Positions 33,700 to 43,367 of a DNA stretch of 51,411 nt are shown here, one piece after another. Origin of the DNA: Asparagopsis taxiformis (taxonomy: Eukaryota > Rhodophyta > Florideophyceae > Bonnemaisoniales > Bonnemaisoniaceae). Position 1 is the first letter of the stretch; each line of letters opens with the position of its first letter. The stretch is taken from assembly GCA_030407315.1 (NCBI GenBank), contig JALQPE010002530.1:1-51411 (forward strand), written 5' to 3'. The translations under genes were made by a program, and so were the position numbers. The notes under the pieces were generated by a model. That model was not told where the DNA came from. It saw only the letters and a list, made by a program, of their open reading frames with translations, and searched no databases.

Positions 33700-34150
33700 G
33701 TGAGCTTTCCCAGGGCTGCGGAGGGCGCGACGAGGGAGGTAGCGCTGGTCGGTGCGGAGGGACGCTCCCAGGCTGCCAAGTGGGACTTGGGTGCGGGGCG
33801 CATTTGAGGATCGGATAGAGCTTGCAGACGAAGCTGCATTCGAGTGTAAGTGATGGGCGGTTCGGGTGGGGGGCGAGTTTGGGCGCGGGTGCGGGAAGCT
33901 GGCAGTTTATCCTTAGTGACTCTAGCTCTGTCTATTTCACATCTCTATTTGTCGACACCAGGTTTTGACATCCTACGATGTTTGAATTTGTCAACGAGCG
34001 CATTTGACTTCACTGAAAAGGGGAACCTTGGTCATTCGTCGTGATGGTTGCCACGCCAGTGACCAGAACATTGTCCGGAAGTTTTAGTTCTTGCTTTAGA
34101 CTGAGTTCGGTCTAGACTGATCAATTCGTAGTAACATTGACCTTAAACAA
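33700..34150. other. Interior of D before right end, no gene seen
   Basis: GC-rich sequence upstream of the methyltransferase fragment grades into AT-rich sequence. No gene is supported. Confidence 0.3.
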
Positions 34151-34159
34151 CACTGATTT

Positions 34160-34489
34160 AAATCTTTGGAACAGTTTACACTGTTCCGTATGAGAGTAGT
34201 TCACCATCTCGGTTACCACATTTACCGTTCTGTGTTCAATGAATACTGTTTTTACTGTTTTTCAGGACACTATTTACTGTTCTTTCGTAGAGCAGTACAT
34301 TCGAATCTCCAGAACAATATACACCGCTCTCAAATCAGTGTATTTCGAGGAAGAACAGTACATTCACTGTTCATGGCGCACTGCACACTGTCCTGAGACG
34401 ATGTTGGTACTGTTTCTTCTGAAGAACACTAGAAATACTGTTCTGAGACACTATTTTTACTGTTCTGGAACCTTCATGCCCTCCTAGTG
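34160..34489. repeat. D right end: ACTGTTC repeats and terminal repeat
   Basis: Multiple ACTGTTC/GAACAGT motifs precede the inverted terminus CATGCCCTCCTAGTG ending at 34489. CAGGAAG, the resumed ParB-oxygenase coding, follows immediately. Confidence 0.8.
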
Positions 34490-34491
34490 CA
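34490..34491. repeat. CA target-site duplication, right of D
   Basis: This is the second copy of the CA at 23275-23276. Confidence 0.8.
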
Positions 34492-36166
34492 GGAAGTTTC
34501 TGCTGTTGTGGAGGAAGAACAGGAAATTACTCCAAATGTGGTGGCTGAAGAAGTGATTCCTGCTGTCGCGACGAAAGCAATAGAAGAGGCACCTCTGAGC
34601 ACCCCGAAAGAAGCAGAAGACCGTCCTGCCGCAGCAAAAGAGGGAGGACAGGAACGTCCTGCCACGCGTCTTGCAGCAGCTGAGAAGAGGGAAGCAGAAC
34701 GTCTTGCTGTTCTCCAAAAAGAACAGGAACGTCTTTCAGCTTCAAGGGCAGAGCGGGAAAGTCGTGCCAGGGATAATTCGCCGGGAAGGATTGTCAGAGA
34801 AGATCTTCCTCAGGGAAGGAAACAAAGCGGCGATACGCAAAGTCTGGATATCAACTTGGACAATAGTGGTCGCATGGACATAGACACGCCTGGACAACAA
34901 GCTGGAGATGCGCAGAACCGCTCTGTGATATTGAAACTTCGAATCAGGACACCAGAAACTTACAGCACTAGCCCGGCCGAAGTGGACAAGGAGAATTCGG
35001 GAAGAAGCAGGAGTTCTGGTGGAAGCGGCGATGAAAACGAGTCCAGGTTGGATAAGAAGCGAAGAAGGGAAGATACTAGCGCGAAGTTTTCTGAGCCCAA
35101 TACGCCGGATGACAACATTGAGATTGGGCCTCCCCGGGAAAAGAAGAGTAGAGTCAATGCAAGAAAACGAACGACTGGAGAAGAAGCACCACTCTTCACT
35201 GACGAGCAAGAAAACTCCCTTCCAGACCGCACATTCGCAGAGGACATACCTGAGAAGCTGCCTTTATGCGTTCCTTCCAACTCGAGAATGAAGTATTATA
35301 TCACAGAAGAAGACATTGATACAATCCGGACGGAGATAATGGAAGCAGCTGCAGGCTACTCTACTTTGGTATGTCCCCTCGGTTCTTGTGAAAGCCAACA
35401 ATACTTCAGCTACCAGAGAAGAATGATCGACGAGCTTGGTTACGTGGTGTTGCAAGACATTTTCTCTTCTACTACAGTGGGAGCAGCTACGCACGAGTTA
35501 TTCACACAGATGGCCAGCACATTCCAAGGTACTACAAGTGGCTCAAGTACAAGTCAGAAGAACCCGTGGAAACCACTTCGACCGAAAGACAGCACTGGTG
35601 TATTCAAGACGGACCGGAAAAGCATCTGCGATGACCTTGAGCAAGAAAGCGCGCGGCAGTACAGGAACAAGCTGATTCTGGAGCTAGGTAAGGCGATTTG
35701 TGCGGAGAACCTGAAGCTCGGGTTTGGAAGAGAAGAAGCGGTGGTCTTTCCAGAAACGGGTCTTCGTCTGATTTTGACCGCAGAAGGTAGTCAGGAGCAA
35801 CTTATGCATACCGATGTTCCCGTCCGTGAGGGAACTGGAACTGGTCCTCTCAACTCGCCATCATATTTCATGATGGCTGCTGGTGCGGATGGGTTCATCA
35901 TTCGTATCGCCAAGTTCAGCCATGTGTGCCTAAGTCATCCAGCGAAAGAAAAGTACCGCGTGCCAGTGACGAACGTGCGCATCCCACCGTATTCCCTGCT
36001 TGTATGCCGAACGGACGTGTATCACGGAGGAATGGGATTCGCGGAGGGTCGTTCTTCGGTGAGGTACCAGCATCCTATCCGGTCCCATCTATCACTGCGA
36101 ACTTCCAGGGAGAAGTTGCTACAGCCTCCCTTCAATGTCAACTACTGGGAGCGTTTAGATATCTGA
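34492..36166 (+). pseudogene. ParB-oxygenase paralogue 1, C-terminal half
   Basis: This is the continuation of the gene started at 21829: taking 21829-23276 with 34492-36166 gives one uninterrupted frame. The first ~240 residues are a charged, Glu/Lys/Ser-rich linker with likely nuclear-localisation patches (DKKRRRED, REKKSRVNARKR). The folded C-terminus (~35280-36160) starts SRMKYY. It ends in a double-stranded beta-helix pattern of 2OG-Fe(II) oxygenases: HTD at 35807-35815, second His (YHGGMGF) at 36023-36025, 72 residues later, then a candidate 2-oxoglutarate Arg (PIRSHL). The spacing is identical in paralogue 2. With D inserted, this half has no own ATG near its start. Confidence 0.7.
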
Positions 36167-36420
36167 TGAAATTAGTTCTTAATAGCATTCTATGGCAGGC
36201 ATCAAGGCCGCCTTCAAGTAAACGATGAAAGTTAGGCTAGTACATGACGTTTGCGTATGTAGACGGGTCGAGAGATATACAATACTCAATTTAATATGAG
36301 AAGGGGAGGAAACTATGGTGGGCACTACTAGAATAGAACAAGGTAATATCGCAGTCGTCTTTGGTTACAACATTGAGGTGAGGAAGGCTTACAGATGATG
36401 CAGTTTCGCTGGGGTGCTGA

Positions 36421-36643
36421 CAGCAAAGTCATCGTTACGATGACTTTGCTGTAATGATTTGATTTCTTACAGCAAAGTCATCGTAACGATGACTTTGCTG
36501 TAAGAAATCAAATCATTACAGCGGCCACAATTTTTTACCGGGTAAAAAATTCTTGCTGATTTTTTTACCCGGTAAAATTTTCTCACCACTGTAATCAAAC
36601 CTTTCCTTACAGCAAAGTCATCGTAACGATGACTTTGCTGTAA
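36421..36643. repeat. Palindrome cluster 2 (three copies)
   Basis: Copies lie at 36421-36454 (lacks the first bases), 36467-36503 and 36607-36643, with TTTTACC[C/G]GGTAAAA palindromes between. The cluster follows the stop of paralogue 1 by about 250 bp. Confidence 0.9.
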
Positions 36644-37244
36644 GCATCCCGGGTAAACGGCTTCGGCTGTAAGCGGTTGGGAGTTTCGTCCGTCTCCCAC
36701 CCTGGGAAGGGTGAGAAGGGAAGTGTGGAGCCGGGAACATCGTACAACGATGGTTTGGACGACTGTTGACGGCTCTGGGGAGCACTCTGCGTCGTGCAAG
36801 CCTGGTTTGCGCTGGCTGCACTACCTGGTATTGAACGGTTCTGTGCGCAAAGTTTACTCATGAAGGAGTTAGGGTGTTGTGTACCACACCAACCATAGTT
36901 ACTAACATTTGCAGTGTACTCTAGTGATGTAATTATTATTCTAGTTTCTAGCTATACAATGATATTAAGTAAGTCAGATGTGCACAGAGCATGGTCTAAG
37001 CCTAGCACGGTAGAGAAAGATGGAAGAAAGATTGAAGGGTAGGCATGCAGAGGTATGAAGGCAGCAGTATGTGTAGACTATGGCAGTGGTAAGAAAATAT
37101 TTCATGCACCAAAGGGTGGGTAGAGTGACATTAGAGAGGTGGTGTGTAGGGGGAAGGTAGGTGGAGATGATGAAGGAGGACAACAGAAACGAGAGCGAGG
37201 GTTGAGACCAACGGCTTACAGATGGAGCAGTTTACCAGGGATGC

Positions 37245-37507
37245 TTACAGCAAAGTCATCGTTACGATGACTTTGCTGTAAGGAAAGGTTTCATTACAGT
37301 GGCCATGATTTCTTTACCCGGTAAAAAATTCCTGGCCGCTGTAATGAAAACGTTTTCTTACAGCAAAGTCATCGTAACGATGACTTTGCTGTCAGGAAAC
37401 AAAACATTACAGTGGCCATGATTTCTTTACCCGGTAAAAAAATTCCTGGCCTCTGTAATGAAACGTTTCCTTACAGCAAAGTCATCGTAACGATGGCTTT
37501 GCTGTAA
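37245..37507. repeat. Palindrome cluster 3 (three copies)
   Basis: Copies lie at 37245-37281, 37358-37394 (last arm CTGTCA) and 37471-37507 (one arm mismatch, GATGGC). The cluster lies 235 bp upstream of the paralogue 2 ATG. Confidence 0.9.
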
Positions 37508-37741
37508 GGATCCTTGGTAAACTGCCTGAGCTGTAATTGTCGTACAACGAAAAGTGATGTGGAAGGTTCGGATTGGTCAACCGCTGAATATCATTACCAG
37601 GGTGTATACTAATAGGAATATGTCAGATCTCTAAGTTTCGCCTATCTTACTCAGCTTACGCAGCAAAACAGCTTGTCGTTCAGATCTTCTTCTCTCTTTC
37701 TCAATCTTTCACTCTTCGTTTGTCAATCACTCACCAAAGCA

Positions 37742-40700
37742 ATGGCTCAACAATCCCCCAACGCTTTCGACCGCCAGGTGCGCTCTGCCAGCCGCCGTGA
37801 CAACGATTCTCCCACTCCTTCTCCCTCTCCTTCTCCCTCTCCTTCTCCTTCTCTGGCCCCCCCTGTCCCCATGGACGTTTGCGAAGCTGCTGCAGCGCTG
37901 ACCCAGCTCAGCCCAGCACCTAAGCCCGTCCCCTCCCCCCCTTCCGCTTCCGATCCCGCGGTTGTCCCGACAATCGACGCTGGCGTTCCCGCAACTCCGC
38001 TTCCGGCTCAATCTGCCGAAGCGGCGCCAGCCGTCGAGGGATCTGGTGCTCCTCTGCCCAGCTCGCCTGCTCCGGACATGATCATCGCGTCCGGCAGCGA
38101 CTTGGCAGAGGATGCGGAGAAGGTCGATGATCACAACGCTCGTGACATCGTACCGAACAAGCCTCTCCGCAGCACCAGGCTGGCCTACCCTGGCACAGTG
38201 CCCATCCCGGTGGATGTGGACTACGACATAAGTCCGGAGAGCTGCCGAAACATTCCAGTCTTCATTTCCCCCCTGGATGTTTCTCCTCCGGCAGTCGTGT
38301 CCAGGGTGGTCAGGCCGCATCGCGTTGATGAGTTGAAGAAAACGTTTCTCACTCAGGGATTTTCCGTGATTGCTTCACGCGTGTCCGTCTGCGAGGTGAT
38401 TGATTCCAATGCAAAAGTACGACTGCAATATGTCGATGGATCTCACCGAGTGACCGCGTTGAAGGCCATTCTCGAGTCGGCTGGACCTGCTCCTGCGAAG
38501 GACAGTCCAGAGTGGGAGGAGTTTGTCAAGTCTGACATCTACCGTCGCTTTGGAACTATTCCAGTCGACTTTCTCCTCCCACCGACTCGGCTTGGCCGGG
38601 ATGTCTTCTGCTCCGAAGAAGTACTCCCGCTTTCACGGCTGATGAACTTCCACACCCACAATGTCAGCGAGGTAACAGTTGCTGACAATGTGTGCTCTGT
38701 GATGGAGTTCATCAATATCCACCGCCTGGGAAAGAAGAAGATCGAGCCGACCGTTCAATACATAAAAGAACGGAAAGCGCTGAGCTGGATTCGTCCGAGA
38801 CAGCTCATGCGCTACGTCTCGATCGCGCGAGGGTTCAAGACCATTGAAAGCCCTGCTTTCAAGTACTGGTCGAGCATCCCGAACAGGCCGGAGTTCGTGC
38901 AGTTCTCTTCGACCGAGGATCTGGCTGGTTGTACGGTGAACTTGTTGTTCAATGGGTCGTTCAGGAGTGCTCCGGATGTGCAGAAGTGTTTCATCCTGGA
39001 GATGACGGCGCGCTACACTTGTAGCCGTCGGTCGGCCGGGCTGAAACCGTACTCGGTTGGTACCATTGGGCAGGAATGGATTGCTGGTTTGTTGGAAATC
39101 TTCGGGTACGTGAAGGAGGTGGCCGAGTACTGGAACGTGTCGGATGTGTTGAGGATGCTGGATGGGTCAATTCCCAGCGGGGTGACCCGAGCAAGAGCTT
39201 CGACATTCGCTCGCGCGTTGTCGAAGTTCTTGCTCAGATGGTCCCCAAGAAGGGGTGCTGGGCAGACTTCCGTCCCAAGGAAGGCCCCCCCGATGGTTAC
39301 AGTTACGAAAATATTTTTCCCCGTAAGAAGTCTGTCTTCGGGAAGGACGCCAGGAAAATGCTCCTGCGCGTCACTGGGTACCGCGACATGCAAATGCGGA
39401 AACGCTTTCACGCGATGTACCCAGACATCCCACATGCTGCGCTCCCAGCCACATGTGGTGATGATGCCCCCATCCCTTCCTCTTCCAATTCCTTGCCCAT
39501 CCCTTCATCCTCCATTCCTTTGCCCCCACCACCTCAACTGGAATCTTCCAGCAATTCCGAGGTTGCCCCTGTTCCTGTCTCTACCCCTGCCGTGTCTGCA
39601 TCCTCCCCTGCGGTGACCCCGGTCAAGCCGACTGCGCGTGGTCCCCAGGATGGCAGCGAACGCTCTGGTCCAGTTTCCCACGCCGGGACTGGTACCCCCA
39701 ACCGTCCTGTCCAAGCCGCGCAGGAGCAGGTCTCACCGGCTTCGCAGCCTGAGCCTGCGACTCCGGCTGCCGAGCAGCACCCTGCTGCTCCGGCCCCCGC
39801 TGTCGAAGCTTCCCGTTCTGCATCTGCTAGCAGTTCGGGAAGCTCCAGCGATGACAGCTTCGTCCCTTCACCATCCGGTGGGGTTGGACAGAAGACGGTT
39901 GCGAGGATTTCGACGGAGGGCCCTACTCCCGAGAATGTGGTCGAGGGCAGCAGTGCGAAGGGCGGTGCAGATCCTGACGAAGATGTCATTGAAGTCAGTG
40001 ATTCTGCACCGCCCGGAGTGGAAACTTCTGGGAGGAAAGTGATGCCCAGAAGGAGTACCCGCCTGCAAGCGAGTCGTTCCGGTCGTGGTGGAACGGCGGG
40101 TGGTGCTGTGGAGGTCGTCGAGCTGGAGAGCGCCCCCGAGGATGCGGGTGAAAACTCCATCCTCGGGAAGCGTAACTTGGAAGCCGCTTCTGCGACGCCC
40201 GAGCCTTCTACCAAAAAGAGAAGGCTCGGTGAGACTTCATCAAAGTCGTCGTCAAAGAAATCCAAGTCGGCTTCCCGAGGTCGCTCTCGGGAGCCGGTTC
40301 TCCAGTTCGACGACGCCCAGGAGAATCCCATTCCCGACAGCATCGTCGATGAGAATGTGGCCGCCGTTCTCCCCAGCGCAATTGCGTCTGGCAGCCGGAT
40401 GAAGTACTATATGGAAAGTACGACGGTGGAGACGGTTCGGGCGGAAATGAGGGCGGCAGCATTCCAGGCAGCTGCATCGCCGGGTGCTGAGGATACGGTG
40501 GTGGACAGGTACTTTGCGGTGAAGAAGGCATTGTTGGAAAACTTGGGGGTTATTGTTATGGAAGGCCTGTTGGCATCGTCCACGGCTGGTAATGCGACGC
40601 ATGAGTTGTTCGGTCACTTCGCTAGGCAGTTCCCGCTGGTTGAGGAGGTTGAAAAACCCTCCCAGCAGTCTGATTCTAACGATGACGACAGGGAGCCACA

Positions 40701-41388
40701 GGACGAGCCGCCAGCTTTCGCAAAGCCCGGCTTCGATCCTTCGCCGTGGCAGTTCATCCACAACGTGGGTGATGCGAAGGACCGCATCGATGGTGGTCGT
40801 GGGCGCCTCTCTCTGCCGCGGCGTGAGTTGTGCGACAAGTTGGAGGAGGGGAATTTGGAGATGTATAAGAACAAGTTGGTGGCAGAGCTTGCTCTTGGTG
40901 TTTGTGCGGAGTTCTTGAAGTTGGGAATGGAGGGTGAGGATCCTGTCTTCTTCCCGAAGACAGGATTGCGGCTGCTTCTTACAGCAGATGGGGCTGCGGA
41001 CCAGGATGGGCACACGGACTTCAAGGTAGCGACGAATAGTGTTGGAAGTCCTACCACGTCTCCATCATATTTCATGATGTCGAGCGGAGCCGATGGGTTC
41101 TCTATAGTAGTTGCCCCTTATAGTCATGTATGCCTGGCCAGTCCGGGCGCCGATATGTGGAAGGTTCCCCCTCTCATCTTTTGGGTGCCACCCTATTCCG
41201 TATTGGTTGGTCGCGGTGACCTTTACCATTACGGGGTCGGCTTCAGCCGAGGAGATCTTCCTGCAGGCGAGAAGTTAGTCTATGGCCTGCCCACGCGCGG
41301 CCACATCTACTTGAAGACGGAGAAGGACGTCCTCACGGACCACATCCACACCGTCGAATATTACAAGTACGATAGGAGCAATAGATAG
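37742..41388 (+). pseudogene. ParB-oxygenase paralogue 2, one frameshift
   Basis: The ATG at 37742 (GCAATGG context) starts MAQQSPNAF. The first ~150 residues are Pro/Ser/Ala-rich. The ParB-like domain (~185-260) has SRVVRPHRVDELKKTF and YVDGSHRVTAL (Asp 232). The conserved middle contains TVADNVC and IARGFKTIESPAFKYWSSIP. Near 39179, at a GGGG run, the reading must move back one base to continue into the frame that ends at 41388. The linker is low-complexity with a KKRRL patch. The oxygenase-like C-terminus has HTD at 41011-41019, His at 41227 (YHYGVGF) and Arg in PTRGHIYL. The single shift may be a one-base loss in the G run, a sequence error, or programmed -1 frameshifting. Otherwise about 1215 residues are intact. 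Confidence 0.75.
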
Positions 41389-41893
41389 CATATCAGAAGT
41401 ATTAAAACCTATACTACTGTTCCCTGCTATAAAGTTCTGTCTTTCTCATCTCAACATTGTTACCTTAGCCCATTTTTCAGTTCTCATCTATACATCTGTC
41501 CTTCATCTCATAGTTTAGTGCTACTCAGCAGATTGCTTGCTACTTTTTAATATTAGTCTACAACGTTATATGATTTTACTAGCTAGGCCGTAGGGGGAGA
41601 CTAGTTTCAACCCTTGACAACGCGCAGATTTCGACTACGAGAGCCGTCACTGTGATAAATTATTTGTAGAATTTTCGTCTATCTTCCCACCTACACTAGG
41701 CTACCTATATATATACAGGGTATAACCTGAACAGAGACCACGTGAGGTAAAATACTCCTGAGAGCTGCTCACAGCCGTACAGACCTTTGCTGAGCAATTT
41801 ACCCGACTTCAAACTTCGCTTCTTACCTTTACCAGGATGAGAGAAGGACGAAACTCCCTGCTGCTTACAGCCGAAGCCGTTTACCAGGGTTCC

Positions 41894-42182
41894 TTACAGC
41901 AAAGTCATCGTAACGATGACTTTGCTGTAAGGAACCGTTTCCTTGCAGTGGCCGAAGAATTTTTTACCGGGTAAAAAATCAGCAAGAAATTTTACCGGGT
42001 AAAAAATTGTGGCCGCTGTAATGTTTTGCTTTCTTACAGCAAAGTCATCGTTACGATGACTTTGCTGTAAGAAAACGTTTCATTACAGCGGCCACAATTT
42101 TTTTACCCGGTAAAGAAATCATGGCTGCTGTAATGATTTGTTTTCTTACAGCAAAGTCATCGTAACGATGACTTTGCTGTCA
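41894..42182. repeat. Palindrome cluster 4 (three copies)
   Basis: Copies lie at 41894-41930, 42034-42070 and 42146-42182 (last arm CTGTCA). The flanking bases are almost the same as in cluster 5. Confidence 0.9.
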
Positions 42183-42492
42183 GCACCCCGCCGGAACTGC
42201 CAAAGCTGTAAGCAGTCTGGCTTCACCCTCTCCCCCATTTCTCTACTCCGCCTTCAGCATCCCAGCCTCTCTGGTGACGACTGACGCCTTTCGTTTCCCC
42301 CCTCACGCCCCCTCTCGCAATGAAATACTCGTCTATTACCACGATAGGCTACTCGTACTGCCGCCTTAATTTTCCTCTACACACACCCTCCCATCCGTCT
42401 CTTCCGTACTACGATCTTAGGCTATCCTACCTTACGATTATAGTTGTATAGTGAGTAGCTAGAGTCCTACTTATTGACGACTATAGTGCACC

Positions 42493-42600
42493 GGAACCGG
42501 CGCCGGTTCCCGCCCGGGCGGGTTGAATATATATTTTATGCCGTGAGGCACAGGTACCATATGGTCGCTGTGGCTCACGGCACAAGGAGTAGATTTTGCG
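42493..42600. repeat. Group of GC-rich palindromes
   Basis: GGAACCGGCGCCGGTTCC (42493-42510) is a perfect 18-bp palindrome. CCCGCCCGGGCGGG (42509-42522) overlaps it. TGCCGTGAG/CTCACGGCA (about 42539-42591) forms a hairpin around CATATG. Confidence 0.8.
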
Positions 42601-42666
42601 ACCAACAGCCGTCCAAACCATCCTCCCGTGATGTTCCCTACTTCACACTTCGCTTCTCATGTGAGA

Positions 42667-42744
42667 CAGCAGGGAGTTTCGTCCTTCTCCCATCTTGGTA
42701 AAGGTACCTTTACCAAGAAGGGAGAAGGACGAAACTCCCTGCTG
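42667..42744. repeat. 78-bp near-perfect palindrome
   Basis: The arms run CAGCAGGGAGTTTCGTCC... to the matching complement, with one mismatched pair, centred on GGTACC at 42703-42708. It directly precedes cluster 5. One arm's sequence also precedes cluster 4. Confidence 0.85.
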
Positions 42745-42774
42745 CTTACAGCTGAAGCCGTTTACCAGGGTTCC

Positions 42775-43062
42775 TTACAGCAAAGTCATCGTTACGATGA
42801 CTTTGCTGTAAGGAACCGTTTCCTTGCAGTGGCCAAGAATTTTTTACCGGGTAAAAAATCAGCAAGAAATTTTACCGGGTAAAAAATTGTGGCCGCTGTA
42901 ATGTTTTGCTTTCTTACAGCAAAGTCATCGTTACGATGACTTTGCTGTAAGAAAACGTTTCATTACAGCGGCCACAATTTTTTTACCCGGTAAAGAAATC
43001 ATGGCTGCTGTAATGATTTGTTTTCTTACAGCAAAGTCATCGTAACGATGACTTTGCTGTCA
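42775..43062. repeat. Palindrome cluster 5 (three copies)
   Basis: Copies lie at 42775-42811, 42914-42950 and 43026-43062 (last arm CTGTCA). The cluster ends about 300 bp beyond the 3' end of the ParB-methyltransferase-SET gene. Confidence 0.9.
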
Positions 43063-43367
43063 GCATCCCCGGTAAACGGCCCGCACTGTAATGGGGTGAC
43101 TGCTTCTCCTACATCGCTCTGTTACTGGTGTTCTACATGCTGCGTTGCTACACAATTTCGCACTCACATCTTTCTAGTTTCTCTCCCTTTCGTATCCATA
43201 GGTATAGCAGTTGAAAAGTGGATAGTTTGCACTCCAGGCCGCAGATGCCTTCCTGCAGTCATGTCACGATTGTTGTAGTGTAGTCTATAATATCTAGCGC
43301 TCTTGGAAGATGATGCACAGTCTATTGTCTCTGTCAATGCGTGTTTACTCAAATCTATCAAAGTAGC

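Larger units (their letters stand above)
23277..34489. mobile_element. Nested CACTA-like element D with captured gene fragments
   Basis: The terminus CACTAGGAAGGCACGAAA at 23277 matches the inverted right end (reverse complement CACTAGGAGGGCATGAAG, ending 34489) at 15 of 18 positions. CA flanks both sides (23275-23276 and 34490-34491). Both ends carry GAACAGT/ACTGTTC subterminal repeats. The termini and repeats differ from those of A/B/C, so D is another family. No transposase sequence is recognised in its 11.2 kb. Instead it holds several decayed host-like gene segments, a Pack-CACTA-type content. Its orientation cannot be assigned. Confidence 0.85.
36167..37741. other. Intergenic region between ParB-oxygenase paralogues
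   Basis: It holds palindrome clusters 2 and 3 and otherwise no gene. The segment 36640-36720 is an inverted relative of sequence at 41840-41900 and 42670-42760 (GGGAGTTTCGTCC type). The AT-rich 36870-37200 part shows nothing specific. The promoter of paralogue 2 should lie between 37508 and 37741; that stretch has CT-rich tracts but no clear TATA. Confidence 0.4.
41389..43367. other. Intergenic repeat region, no gene
   Basis: No coding frame is supported. It contains clusters 4 and 5, which form a ~350-bp segment present twice (about 41847-42190 and 42722-43070). It also has a 78-bp near-perfect palindrome and a group of GC-rich palindromes at 42493-42600. The two genes on either side converge on this region. 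Confidence 0.5.
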
